The notes beneath the pieces were generated by a model that saw nothing but the letters and a program-made list of their open reading frames with translations, was not told the origin of the DNA and did no database searches. 64,000 nt of DNA from CAYZTY01 sp964444665 (lineage in GTDB: Bacteria > Planctomycetota > Phycisphaerae > Sedimentisphaerales > CAYZTY01): the NCBI GenBank assembly GCA_964444665.1, contig CAYUIE010000005.1:1-64000 (forward strand). The letters are read 5' to 3'. Shown in pieces: positions 7,357 through 15,658 of this stretch. Position 1 is the stretch's first letter. Every line of letters starts with the position of its first letter. The position numbers were made by a program, and so were the translations under genes.

Positions 7357-8040
7357 GTGAATAAATCATTCAGAACTTCGGGTTTTATCATTACAGCGGC
7401 GGCGTTTATAGTTTTCTTCAGCGGCGTTTGCCTTGGTTTTGATGATGGTGATTTTCAATACTGGAGCACGGCAAAGTTTTCATTCGAGCTTAATAAAGAC
7501 TGGAAAGTAGATTTTAGCGAGGAATTTCGATTCGGCGACGACGGCGTAGAATTGTATCATTATTTTTCTGATTTGGGTTTTACTTACAAGAGTCTTGCGG
7601 ATTGGATAGACGTGGGATTCAACTTCAGGCTGATTAGAGAAAGGGCCGACAGCGACAGCGAATGGAAGCAGGAGAACCGGCCTCATTTAAATGTCAGCCT
7701 GAAGGGCAAATTATTCGACCTTGGTTTAACGAACAGGTCAAGATTCGAGTATCGGGACAGGGAAGATAGTGAGGACTTTTGGCGTTACAGGAATAAAACC
7801 ACGATAAAATTTCCATTTGAACTTACAGACCTTAAGTTGCGGCCTTATGTAGCCGAAGAGATTTATGTCGATATTAGAGGTGATAATATAATTAACAGAA
7901 ACCGCTTTTATTCCGGATTTTCTTTCAAGCTGTCAAAAAATCTCGACAGTAATATATTTTATCTTTGGCAGGCAAGCAAGTCCGGCAGTGAGTGGAAAGA
8001 CCTCCATATTTTAGGTACACAGCTAATCTTTAAATTCTGA
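7357..8040 (+). CDS. DUF2490-like outer-membrane beta-barrel protein
   Basis: A 227-residue protein starting at GTG 7357 after GTAAGG. Residues 1-29 form a signal peptide (hydrophobic ITAAAFIVFFSGVCL, cleavage near GFD). The rest is alternating hydrophobic and polar residues rich in Tyr, Phe and Trp. Strand pairs such as FSFELNKDWKVDFSEEFRF, repeated glycine turns and a C-terminal Phe (LIFKF) are as expected of an outer-membrane barrel and of the DUF2490 family. It lies between pstB and a phosphate permease, so a porin or accessory function in phosphate uptake is possible; that is inference from context alone. Confidence 0.65.
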   Translation: MNKSFRTSGFIITAAAFIVFFSGVCLGFDDGDFQYWSTAKFSFELNKDWKVDFSEEFRFGDDGVELYHYFSDLGFTYKSLADWIDVGFNFRLIRERADSDSEWKQENRPHLNVSLKGKLFDLGLTNRSRFEYRDREDSEDFWRYRNKTTIKFPFELTDLKLRPYVAEEIYVDIRGDNIINRNRFYSGFSFKLSKNLDSNIFYLWQASKSGSEWKDLHILGTQLIFKF

Positions 8041-8064
8041 AAAGAATGATGTACAATAGTTAGT

Positions 8065-9003
8065 ATGTTTTACCTGACATTAATCCTGGCCGCATTTTTT
8101 GCAATGAATATGGGCGGCAGCGGTATGTCTCCTGCTTTTGCCGCCGGTTACGGTGCGGGCGCTATCGGCAGAAAAAAGGCCGCCCTGTTATTCGGTATAT
8201 TCGTGCTGCTGGGAGCATTTATCGGGGGCGGCAAGGTAGTAAATACTATCAGCAAAGGCATAGTCCCTCAGGACTTCATCGACCTGAAAGTTACTTTTAT
8301 CATTTTGCTTTCAGCGACATTGAGCCTTTTCATAGCAAATATTCTAAGGGTGTCCGTTTCCACTTCATCGGTTACGGTTTTTTCCATAATCAGCATCGGG
8401 CTTTATTTCAGGCAGTTATACGGATTCATGCTGCTGCGTATATTTTCCTTTTGGCTTGTTCTGCCCATACTGGCTTATGTCATTACATATTTACTCGGTA
8501 AACTCGTCCTTCCACTCGAGGGAAAAGAATGGATAAGCAAGTACAGCCGGTTAATGCAAATATTCGTTCTTGCGACCGGATGCTATGTTGCTTTCTCAAT
8601 AGGTTCCAACAATGTGGCCAACGCCGTTGGTCCATTAGTTGGGTCTAAAATGATGAGCAGGGAAGCAAGCTTTCTGCTGATAGCACCATTTTTCGGTATC
8701 GGAGGTCTTGCCTTTAGAAAAGTTTTAGATACCGTCGGCAAGGAAATAACCGGCATCGGGATATTAGGGGCAACACTTAATGGATTAGTAACCGGTACTT
8801 TGCTTCTTTTATCATCGTCTTTCGGTATGCCCGAACCAATGGTTATGCTTGGCGCCACTTCCATTATAGGAATAGGAAGTGTCGACAGCGGCCATAAGTT
8901 TATTATAACCCACCAGGTTGTAAGGAAAATCATATCTCTCTGGATTATCAGCCCGCTGATTTCTATGGTTGTGACATATTTACTACTTGTGCTGATACAT
9001 TAG
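8065..9003 (+). CDS. PiT-family inorganic phosphate permease
   Basis: A 312-residue integral membrane protein with about ten hydrophobic segments. The C-terminal PiT signature is clear: GSNNVANAVGPLVGS near residues 180-194. The family is built of two inverted repeats, each with a G-x-N-D-x-x-N-A motif. Here the first copy is degenerate: GGSGMSPAFAAG near residue 17 stands where GANDVANAFG is expected. Downstream features of the first repeat (LGAFIGGGKVVNTISKGI) are kept. Family members carry phosphate with H+ or Na+ as symporters. Placement just after pst and the barrel gene supports phosphate as substrate. The altered first motif may change the coupling ion or activity. Confidence 0.85.
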   Translation: MFYLTLILAAFFAMNMGGSGMSPAFAAGYGAGAIGRKKAALLFGIFVLLGAFIGGGKVVNTISKGIVPQDFIDLKVTFIILLSATLSLFIANILRVSVSTSSVTVFSIISIGLYFRQLYGFMLLRIFSFWLVLPILAYVITYLLGKLVLPLEGKEWISKYSRLMQIFVLATGCYVAFSIGSNNVANAVGPLVGSKMMSREASFLLIAPFFGIGGLAFRKVLDTVGKEITGIGILGATLNGLVTGTLLLLSSSFGMPEPMVMLGATSIIGIGSVDSGHKFIITHQVVRKIISLWIISPLISMVVTYLLLVLIH

Positions 9004-9017
9004 AAGACGCAGCTACT

Positions 9018-9300
9018 GGACTTTAAAATTGCTCTGTAGAAAGCATCTTAAGTCACGGCGCGCCGGGATCGAGCGTCCCGATAAATCGGGATTAGAAGCC
9101 GGAGCCGAGAAATCCCTCGGCCTGGCTCTCCACAGGACGCCTTACGGCGATGACAGGTCTATTTTTAAGCAGATTTCTCCGCTTCGTTCGTCCCGACCCG
9201 GCTTCGTCCGCCACTTTAGTGGCGAGACTTCGCCGAGGTGAGTAAATCGGGACTCACTACGGTCGAAATGACATGGTTTCTACAAAGCACTTTAAAATCC
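9018..9300. mobile_element. MITE-like element with imperfect terminal inverted repeats
   Basis: The left end 9018-9046 (GGACTTTAAAATTGCTCTGT...) and the right end 9273-9300 (ATGGTTTCTACAAAGCACTT...) are imperfect inverted copies of each other over about 28 bases. The shared core reads TTTCTACA-AGCA then TTTAAA on the right strand. The inside is GC-rich, with small palindromes such as TCCCGATAAATCGGGA near 9076, and ends with a CACTACGGTCGAAATGAC stretch typical of dispersed bacterial repeats. No transposase frame is present; the open frame inside (9029-9241) is an artefact. It sits directly after the PiT gene. Confidence 0.55.
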
Positions 9301-9749
9301 AAAAGGAAGAATTAACTTCCATCCATTCGCGGGGAAAGATGACTTGCAAGGTCCACTAACCAATGGCTTACAAGCATAAATCTCCCGCAAGCAACTACAG
9401 CCAAGAAGGCCTGAAACAATACTTGCTTGATTTATAGACCGGGGTATAATTATCGCTTAACTTTGCTTAAACGGGATAAGTGTTTTAGTGAAATGTTTCA
9501 GGACTCTATCGGCGGTGAGCTTTGCTGGTAAGGTCTTTTTTTTGATGAGCAGTGTGCTCTCGCGGCCGGAGTATTATCCGGGCTGAAGGTCTTGAATTTT
9601 TTTGTATTTTTTAGCACAATATGAACGTTTTACGGATTTTTGACGTATAATAAAAATTACACATAATATGTATGAAACCAAATCGTCGGGCAGGTATAAA
9701 CACAGGAATTTATCAGAAGTAAGTAAGATTTTTGAAGGAGAAACTCATT
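9301..9749 (+). promoter_or_regulatory. Long non-coding leader upstream of moxR with two promoter candidates
   Basis: No gene is seen in this stretch. TTGCTT 9423-9428 with TATAAT 9445-9450 (spacer 16, preceded by GG) is one promoter candidate. TTGACG 9640-9645 with TAATAT 9664-9669 (spacer 18) is a second, closer one. Between them are T-runs at 9537-9544 and 9597-9603; the latter follows a small hairpin (CCGGA near 9567 with TCCGG). A small RNA or an attenuated leader could end there, but the evidence is weak. Confidence 0.35.
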
Positions 9750-10739
9750 ATGGCCATTGATGTCAAGCAAATTGGGAATCTGGTCCAGGAAAAAAGTGAG
9801 TTCGTGCGTGCACTTTTCGGGGAAATCGACAAAGTAATCGTCGGCCAGCGTTACATGCTCGAGAGGATGCTTATAGGCCTTTTGGCTAATGGGCATATAC
9901 TGCTCGAGGGTGTGCCGGGACTGGCCAAGACTATGGCGGTGACAATCCTATCACGCTCGATTGACGCTAAATTCAGGCGAATACAGTTCACGCCCGACCT
10001 GCTGCCGGCGGATTTAATCGGCACCCAGATATACCGACAATCGGACGGTGAGTTTATCACCCGCAAAGGACCAATCTTTGCCAATATTATATTAGCCGAC
10101 GAAATCAACCGCGCCCCGGCAAAAGTGCAAAGCGCTTTGCTGGAAGCCATGCAGGAAAGACAGGTTTCGATTGGTGAAGAGACTTTTGCGGTACCCAAAC
10201 CTTTTTTAGTACTTGCCACACAAAATCCAATCGAACAGGAAGGAACTTACCCGCTGCCCGAAGCACAGCTCGACCGTTTTATGTTAAAAGTAAAGATTGA
10301 CTATCCAAACAAAACCGAGGAACGAGAAATCCTCGAGAGAATGGCCGTGACAGATAAGCAATTTGACATTAAACCCGTTATCAAGCCCCAAGATATTTCA
10401 GAAGTAAGGAGTGTGGTGGACGAGATATATATCGACGAAAAAATCAAAGACTACATCGTTGACGTGGTTTGCGCCACCAGAGAGCCGAGTAAGTACGGTA
10501 TAGAAATGGGGAACTTCATCAGCTATGGGGCTTCACCGAGAGCAACGATTTACCTTGCGGTGGCCGCGAAAGCACACGCGTTTATCCAGCAAAGAGGTTA
10601 TGTCACGCCGCAGGACGTTAAAAGCATCGGCCCCGACGTCCTTAGGCACAGGTTAATTGTCAGCTACGAAGCAGAGGCTGAAGATAAAACCAGCGAGGAC
10701 ATTATCAAAACGATTTTCGATAATATCGAAGTGCCGTAA
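9750..10739 (+). CDS. moxR: MoxR-family AAA+ ATPase
   Basis: A 329-residue ATPase, first gene of the Bat block. The start is ATG 9750, 9 bases after GGAG; an upstream TTG in frame is rejected. Walker A GVPGLAKT is at 54-61 and Walker B ILADEINRAP around 114-123. The sensor-1 region contains ATQNPIEQEGTYPLPEAQLDRFM, which is diagnostic of MoxR proteins. MoxR ATPases act with VWA-domain partners, probably as chaperones that insert metals or remodel protein complexes. The DUF58 and BatA/B partners follow downstream on the same strand. Confidence 0.93.
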   Translation: MAIDVKQIGNLVQEKSEFVRALFGEIDKVIVGQRYMLERMLIGLLANGHILLEGVPGLAKTMAVTILSRSIDAKFRRIQFTPDLLPADLIGTQIYRQSDGEFITRKGPIFANIILADEINRAPAKVQSALLEAMQERQVSIGEETFAVPKPFLVLATQNPIEQEGTYPLPEAQLDRFMLKVKIDYPNKTEEREILERMAVTDKQFDIKPVIKPQDISEVRSVVDEIYIDEKIKDYIVDVVCATREPSKYGIEMGNFISYGASPRATIYLAVAAKAHAFIQQRGYVTPQDVKSIGPDVLRHRLIVSYEAEAEDKTSEDIIKTIFDNIEVP

Positions 10740-10777
10740 TCGCCGGCTATGTGAGGGGGGAAAATCGGAAGGATTCT

Positions 10778-11470
10778 ATGGAACGAACAGACAACAAATC
10801 ATCACACAAGGCTTCGGAATATGATGAGAGTGTGAAGGAAACAATACGCTATTACGAATTATTCCACGATGAAACTGTCGACCTTGTCAAAGTGGTAAAG
10901 CCGGAAGCAAAGTGTTGGCTGGATACGGGCTGCGGGACCGGTTATCTTGTTGAGAAGGCGCTCGTGCATTTTCCTGATACCTTTTTTATTTTAGCCGACC
11001 CATCGAAAGAGATGCTCCTTGAGGCCAGGAAACGATTGCAGTCGGTTCGGCCCGAGCGTATCCGGTTTATAGATTCGGTCAGCAGCGAAAATTTGCCGAC
11101 GAATTTTACCGTACAGCCGGAAGTTGTCACTGCTATCATGTGTCACCATTATTCAAAGCCGGAGCAAAGACGAAATGCCGTCAAAGCCTGTTTTGACTCG
11201 CTGGCTCCGGGTGGAATATTTATTACTTTCGAACACATTTATCCAGGTTCTGAAAAGCACCTTGAAATCAGCCTGCATCGCTGGGAAAGATTCCAACTGT
11301 CGAAAGGTAGAAGTGCTGAAATCATCAAGCATCACCTGGGGCGATTTAACACAAAATATTTTCCTATCGGTATCGGCGAGCATCTCAAGCTGCTGAAGGA
11401 ATGCGGATTCAGTGTTACCGAGCTTTTTTGGTACTCGCAAGTGGATGCGGGCTTTTACGCAATAAAATAA
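10778..11470 (+). CDS. Class I SAM-dependent methyltransferase
   Basis: A 230-residue protein starting at ATG 10778 after GGAAGGA; a GTG 27 bases upstream is less likely. Motif I LDTGCGTGYLVEKAL (about 49-63) binds SAM, the acidic strand-2 end is ILADPSKEMLLEAR, and LAPGGIFITFEH matches the post-motif III region. The substrate is unknown. It separates moxR from its DUF58 partner, which are normally adjacent, and is itself only 3 bases from the DUF58 start. Its expression is therefore tied to the Bat operon. Modification of a small molecule or of a Bat complex component are both open. Confidence 0.8.
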   Translation: MERTDNKSSHKASEYDESVKETIRYYELFHDETVDLVKVVKPEAKCWLDTGCGTGYLVEKALVHFPDTFFILADPSKEMLLEARKRLQSVRPERIRFIDSVSSENLPTNFTVQPEVVTAIMCHHYSKPEQRRNAVKACFDSLAPGGIFITFEHIYPGSEKHLEISLHRWERFQLSKGRSAEIIKHHLGRFNTKYFPIGIGEHLKLLKECGFSVTELFWYSQVDAGFYAIK

Positions 11471-11473
11471 AAA

Positions 11474-12349
11474 ATGATACCTGAAGAACTAATCAAGAAA
11501 ATCAGGCAGATACAGATTTACACGTCGAGGATGGTAAACGCCAGCTTCGCCGGGCAGTATGAGAGTGTCTTCAAGGGCAGGGGGATGCAGTTCGACGAAG
11601 TTCGTGAATACACTCCCGGCGATGATATCCGAACAATCGACTGGAACGTTACGGCCCGAACCGGCAGGCCATATATCAAACGCTTTGTCGAAGAGCGCGA
11701 GATGACCGTTATATTCGCGGTCGATTTGAGCGCTTCGGGGGATTTTGGAACGGTAAACAAGGCCAAGAATGAACTGGCGGCGGAGTTCTGCGCGGTCCTG
11801 GCCTTTGCGGCGGCAAAGAACAATGATAAGGTAGGCCTTTTGATTTTTGCCGACGAAGTAGAGTTATATATCCCGCCCAAAAAGGGAATCAGCCATATGC
11901 TGCGGCTGATTCGGGAACTGTTGTATTTTAAAATGCCAAAAAGAAAAACCGATATTAACCAGGCCCTGGATTACCTTGCTAAAATTGTACGCAAGAAAGC
12001 GACAGTATTTTTGGTATCCGACTTTATCGAAACCGACTTCAAAAAACCCCTTAGCCTGCTCAACAAGCGTCATGACGTTATTGCGGTTTCGGTGCGCGAC
12101 AGGGCGGAGGTGGCGCTGCCGAGCGTGGGGTTGATTGAATTTGCCGACGCCGAGACGGGTGAGATTGTCCTCGTCGATACATCGAGCAGGCAATTTAGAA
12201 ATAGATACAGTAACACGTGCGCTCAGCGGTTCGATGAGCTTAAAAGTATGCTTAGAACAATCAATGTCGATTGCATAAGCATAAGCACCGACAAGCCGTA
12301 TATTCAGGATTTGGTGCGGTTTTTTCATATGCGACATCGACGGTATTAG
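11474..12349 (+). CDS. DUF58 domain protein (MoxR partner)
   Basis: A 291-residue soluble protein. The hallmark DUF58 segment, a G-R-G-x-x-F-x-x-x-R-x-Y-x-x-G-D-D-x-R-x-I-D-W pattern, lies near residues 35-57. It is followed by a degenerate VWA-like fold beginning IFAVDLSASGDFG around residue 80, with the Asp-x-Ser-x-Ser metal-site pattern (DLSAS). In known Bat operons this gene follows moxR and its product probably works with the MoxR ATPase. No transmembrane helix is obvious. Confidence 0.9.
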   Translation: MIPEELIKKIRQIQIYTSRMVNASFAGQYESVFKGRGMQFDEVREYTPGDDIRTIDWNVTARTGRPYIKRFVEEREMTVIFAVDLSASGDFGTVNKAKNELAAEFCAVLAFAAAKNNDKVGLLIFADEVELYIPPKKGISHMLRLIRELLYFKMPKRKTDINQALDYLAKIVRKKATVFLVSDFIETDFKKPLSLLNKRHDVIAVSVRDRAEVALPSVGLIEFADAETGEIVLVDTSSRQFRNRYSNTCAQRFDELKSMLRTINVDCISISTDKPYIQDLVRFFHMRHRRY

Positions 12350-12391
12350 CTTAGTCGTAAAATTCGCAGATAGTGATAGTAAGGAATAAAT

Positions 12392-13477
12392 ATGGAAGAC
12401 AAACTTGATTTTTCATTGCCGGAGAAAAAACAAAAAAAATCTATTATACCGAAGATATCCATCATATTGCTTCTGGTTTTGATTGGCCTAGCGGCAGCTA
12501 ATCTTCTGATGAAGTCTTCGTACAAAGCACTTCCCGTTGAAAATATCTCTTCGTCATTTTCCGCTGAGCAAGCCAAAGGACTGGCGGCCAAGCTTGCCGG
12601 GCGGAATTTATATACGAGGGCAGCGAAGGTCTGGCAGGATTATCTATCACTTGCCGAAGTGCCGGATACCGAACGGGCCAAGATGCTTTTTCAGATAGGC
12701 ACACTGCTCGAGAAAACAGGTAAATATGAGGAGGCTGTTGAATACTACTATCGCAGTGAAATCACAGCCAAGCCCACTGAATTAGAACCTCAGATTAATA
12801 CTCATATAAAAAATTGTTTCGAGAAACTCGGTAAGTTTTCAGCCCTGAGATACGAATTGATGGACCGAACCAGCTACGGGAAGAAATCAGAAGCAGGCGG
12901 CAAAATAATTGCTGAAATCGGCGCGGAAAAAATTACCGAAGCAGACCTCGATGCTTATATCGAAAGGACAATTGACAACCAGCTTGCTTCGATGGCCGCA
13001 TTTATGACGACGGAACAGATAAACGAACAAAAGAAGAAGATTCTCGAACAGTATAAAAGCCCTTCAGCTAAACAGGAGTTTCTGCAATCCTGGCTGGCAC
13101 AGGAAGTGTTATATCGCCAGGCGCTGGAAGAGGAATTGTCGCAAGAGCCGGAGGCTAAAATCCTGATTGAGGACCTGGTCCGAAGCGCTTTAAGCCAGCA
13201 ACTAATGAACAGGGAGCTTGCAGACAAAATCAATATCACAGAAACCGACCTTCAAACATACTACACGGCGAACAAAGATAAGTTTGTGGAGCCGGCAGAC
13301 AAAGAAGACCCCAACTCAACCGAAAAACAAAAAAGCTTCGAGGAAGCAAGGCAGCAGGTGATAACGGAATTGCTAAGTCAAAAACGTCAGGATGTTCAAA
13401 TGGACCTTATTAAGCAAATGATGGATAAATTCGATGTCATTATCCACTCGTCGGCATTAATACCCAAAGACCAATGA
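12392..13477 (+). CDS. Membrane-anchored TPR / SurA-N-like protein
   Basis: A 361-residue protein. An N-terminal cytoplasmic stretch of about 20 residues rich in Lys precedes one transmembrane helix (IILLLVLIGLAAANLLM, about 23-40). Next come two TPR-like helices (LYTRAAKVWQDYLSLAEVP, then LLEKTGKYEEAVEYYYRSE). The C-terminal half starts with AEIGAEKITEADLDAYIE, the beginning of SurA/PpiD-type N-terminal chaperone domains, and has the expected long helices. The PPIase (parvulin) domain is absent. It is therefore likely a periplasmic membrane-bound chaperone-like factor. It is not a standard member of Bat operons. Confidence 0.65.
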   Translation: MEDKLDFSLPEKKQKKSIIPKISIILLLVLIGLAAANLLMKSSYKALPVENISSSFSAEQAKGLAAKLAGRNLYTRAAKVWQDYLSLAEVPDTERAKMLFQIGTLLEKTGKYEEAVEYYYRSEITAKPTELEPQINTHIKNCFEKLGKFSALRYELMDRTSYGKKSEAGGKIIAEIGAEKITEADLDAYIERTIDNQLASMAAFMTTEQINEQKKKILEQYKSPSAKQEFLQSWLAQEVLYRQALEEELSQEPEAKILIEDLVRSALSQQLMNRELADKINITETDLQTYYTANKDKFVEPADKEDPNSTEKQKSFEEARQQVITELLSQKRQDVQMDLIKQMMDKFDVIIHSSALIPKDQ

Positions 13478-14544
13478 TAAGTAAAATGCAAAAGCATAAA
13501 AATATAGCGATGGCGTTCCACGTACTTATAACCGGTACATTACTATTGGTTTGTATCGGTTGTGAAAAAGGTACCGATGTCGACCGCGAAAAAACAGAAT
13601 TCGAAATTGACAAAGATTATCAGCGTGGGCCGTTAACGGTTCACGTGCGTGTGGACAAGGCCAAGGCGACAATCGCCGAGACAATTCTACTGGAGCTCGA
13701 GGCCACCATTGAGCCGGGATATGAAGTTAGGATGCCGAAGGTTGACAAAGTGCTTGAGAGTTTCGGTATCGTTGACTGGGACAATCTGGGTGATAAACTC
13801 GATGAGAATAACAACGTGGTCAGCAGGTATCGATATAAGCTCGAGCCTTTTTTGTCAGGTACTTTTCCAATACCCGCTTTTAAGTTCGAATTTTACGACG
13901 TTAACAGCCCGGAAGACAAAAGACACGAACTTGCAACCGAACCGATTGATATCGAGGTTACCTCTCTACTGGGCGAGCAGCGGGCGGAACTGAAAATTGC
14001 AGACATCGAAGGCGTCGTCGAGATTCCCGCGGAGCCGTCTTACTGGTGGATTTGGGCGATATGTATTATAGCCGCTGTCGTCGGGGCCGGTTTCTGGCTG
14101 CGTTTGAGACGCAAGCGTATCGAGGAATTAGTAAGAATTTTCAGGCCTGCCCATGAAATTGCATACGAGCGACTGCGAGCTTTAGTGAAGCAGGACCTTG
14201 TGAAGGCGGGCAAAATAAAGGAATTTTACGAACGCGTCAGTGATATCCTGAGGCATTATATAGAGCATCGTTTCAATCTCAGGGCACCGGAAAGAACAAC
14301 AGATGAATTTTTAGCTGAGCTTCCGTCTGCTAACGTGCTTTCTGTAGCCGACCAGGAACGACTTGGGGAATTCCTAAGACACTGCGACTTAGTGAAATTT
14401 GCGAAACATAATCCGACAAGCGAACAAATTCAGAAAACGTTCGACCTGGTCAAGGATTTCATCGAGACAACCAAATCAGAAGAAAAGAAAATCGAGGTTA
14501 CAAAAGCCAATATCGAAGAGTCTGTCGAAGCAGGAGTCGCATAA
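13474..14544 (+). CDS. BatD/DUF4381-like membrane protein of the Bat operon
   Basis: A 356-residue protein whose ATG overlaps the preceding stop (ATGA). It has a hydrophobic N-terminus ending in CIGC (Cys30), possibly a lipoprotein signal with a non-canonical lipobox. A beta-rich periplasmic region follows (TIAETILLELEATIEPGYEV). One transmembrane helix lies at about 188-208 (WIWAICIIAAVVGAGFWL), then a cytoplasmic C-terminal helical domain with ERTTDEFLAELP and DLVKFAKHNPT. The last two are typical of DUF4381 and BatD C-termini, so it resembles a shorter second BatD and likely binds the VWA proteins. The final residues are Glu-rich. Confidence 0.65.
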   Translation: MISKMQKHKNIAMAFHVLITGTLLLVCIGCEKGTDVDREKTEFEIDKDYQRGPLTVHVRVDKAKATIAETILLELEATIEPGYEVRMPKVDKVLESFGIVDWDNLGDKLDENNNVVSRYRYKLEPFLSGTFPIPAFKFEFYDVNSPEDKRHELATEPIDIEVTSLLGEQRAELKIADIEGVVEIPAEPSYWWIWAICIIAAVVGAGFWLRLRRKRIEELVRIFRPAHEIAYERLRALVKQDLVKAGKIKEFYERVSDILRHYIEHRFNLRAPERTTDEFLAELPSANVLSVADQERLGEFLRHCDLVKFAKHNPTSEQIQKTFDLVKDFIETTKSEEKKIEVTKANIEESVEAGVA

Positions 14545-15636
14545 ATGCAGTTATATTCACCGTGGTTATTATTGCTACTTTTAATTTTACCCGCTTTGGC
14601 GTATCTGGTTCTGCGCAAAAAACGTCATGCAGCGGTGAAGTTTCCAAGTCTGAGGGACATCCGGCGCTGCCCGGTCTCTATGCGGCTGCGACTTCGGCCG
14701 ATACTAACCGTCGCAAGATTTGTCTGTATTGTGCTTTTGATAATAGCACTTGCCCGGCCGAGGAAAGGGACGGTGCTGTCGGAAATCTCCACCGAAGGAG
14801 TGGCTATAGAGGTTGTCGCGGACCGTTCGGGCAGCATGCAGGCGGAGATGGACTACTTCGGCGAAAAATTGAACCGCTTCGAAGCCGTTAAAAAGGTTCT
14901 TTCCGATTTTATTGCCGGTGACAAGAAGGGGCTGGCGGGCAGAAGCAATGACCTTGTTGGCCTAGTCACTTTTGCCCGATACGCCGACACGGCCTGCCCT
15001 TTAGTACTTAGTCACGGCGTCCTGCTGGAGTTTATGAAGAAAACAGAGATTGTCAGGCTTCGCAGCGAAGACGGCACAGCCATTGGTGATGCTATTAGCT
15101 TAGCGGCAGCTCGATTGAAAAAGGCAGAAGAAGAAATCCTTGAGCGCAGAATCAGGCTAATCGAGTCGGGGGAGCAAAGTCCGGATGAGCAGGAAAGCGG
15201 CTTTAAGATTAAGAGTAAAATTATTATTCTGCTAACCGACGGTATAAATAACGCCGGACAATATCATCCAATAGAAGCAGCAGAGCTGGCAAAAGAATGG
15301 GACATAAAAATATATACAATCGGCATAGGCTCCGCCCAGGCCTACACGAGTATCCAAACACCGCTTGGAACATATAAGATGCCAACGGGGCAAAACCTCG
15401 ATGAAAGACTGCTTAAGGCAATCGCGGAAAAAACGGGTGGATTCTACGGCCGAGCAGACAATGCCAAAACACTTCATAAGATTATTGAAAAAATCGACGA
15501 GCTGGAAAAAACCAAAGTTAAATCGATTCAGTATACTCAATACGCAGAATTGTTCGGCCCGTGGACAACGGCGGCACTTGTAATATTAATTTCGGAAATA
15601 TTAGCGAATTGCACCGTGTTTCGCAAAATTCCCTAA
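14545..15636 (+). CDS. batA: BatA-like VWA-domain membrane protein
   Basis: A 363-residue protein with N-terminal hydrophobic helices (LLLLLLILPALAYLVL at 8-23, and about 56-70), a large VWA domain, and a C-terminal hydrophobic helix. The metal-ion-dependent adhesion site reads DRSGS at 93-97 (D-x-S-x-S complete), with a later LLTDG loop. The RKKRHAAVKFPSL stretch after the first helix is typical of BatA/BatB. It starts immediately after the previous stop. It is expected to form a membrane complex with BatB and to be acted on by MoxR. The exact role of Bat proteins (oxidative-stress tolerance, envelope maintenance) is not settled. Confidence 0.88.
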   Translation: MQLYSPWLLLLLLILPALAYLVLRKKRHAAVKFPSLRDIRRCPVSMRLRLRPILTVARFVCIVLLIIALARPRKGTVLSEISTEGVAIEVVADRSGSMQAEMDYFGEKLNRFEAVKKVLSDFIAGDKKGLAGRSNDLVGLVTFARYADTACPLVLSHGVLLEFMKKTEIVRLRSEDGTAIGDAISLAAARLKKAEEEILERRIRLIESGEQSPDEQESGFKIKSKIIILLTDGINNAGQYHPIEAAELAKEWDIKIYTIGIGSAQAYTSIQTPLGTYKMPTGQNLDERLLKAIAEKTGGFYGRADNAKTLHKIIEKIDELEKTKVKSIQYTQYAELFGPWTTAALVILISEILANCTVFRKIP

Positions 15637-15658
15637 GTAAAAGAAATTTCGGATATTT

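Noticed and set aside
9029..9241. 70-codon plus-strand open frame
   Set aside because: Lies wholly inside the MITE-like element and consists of its palindromes.
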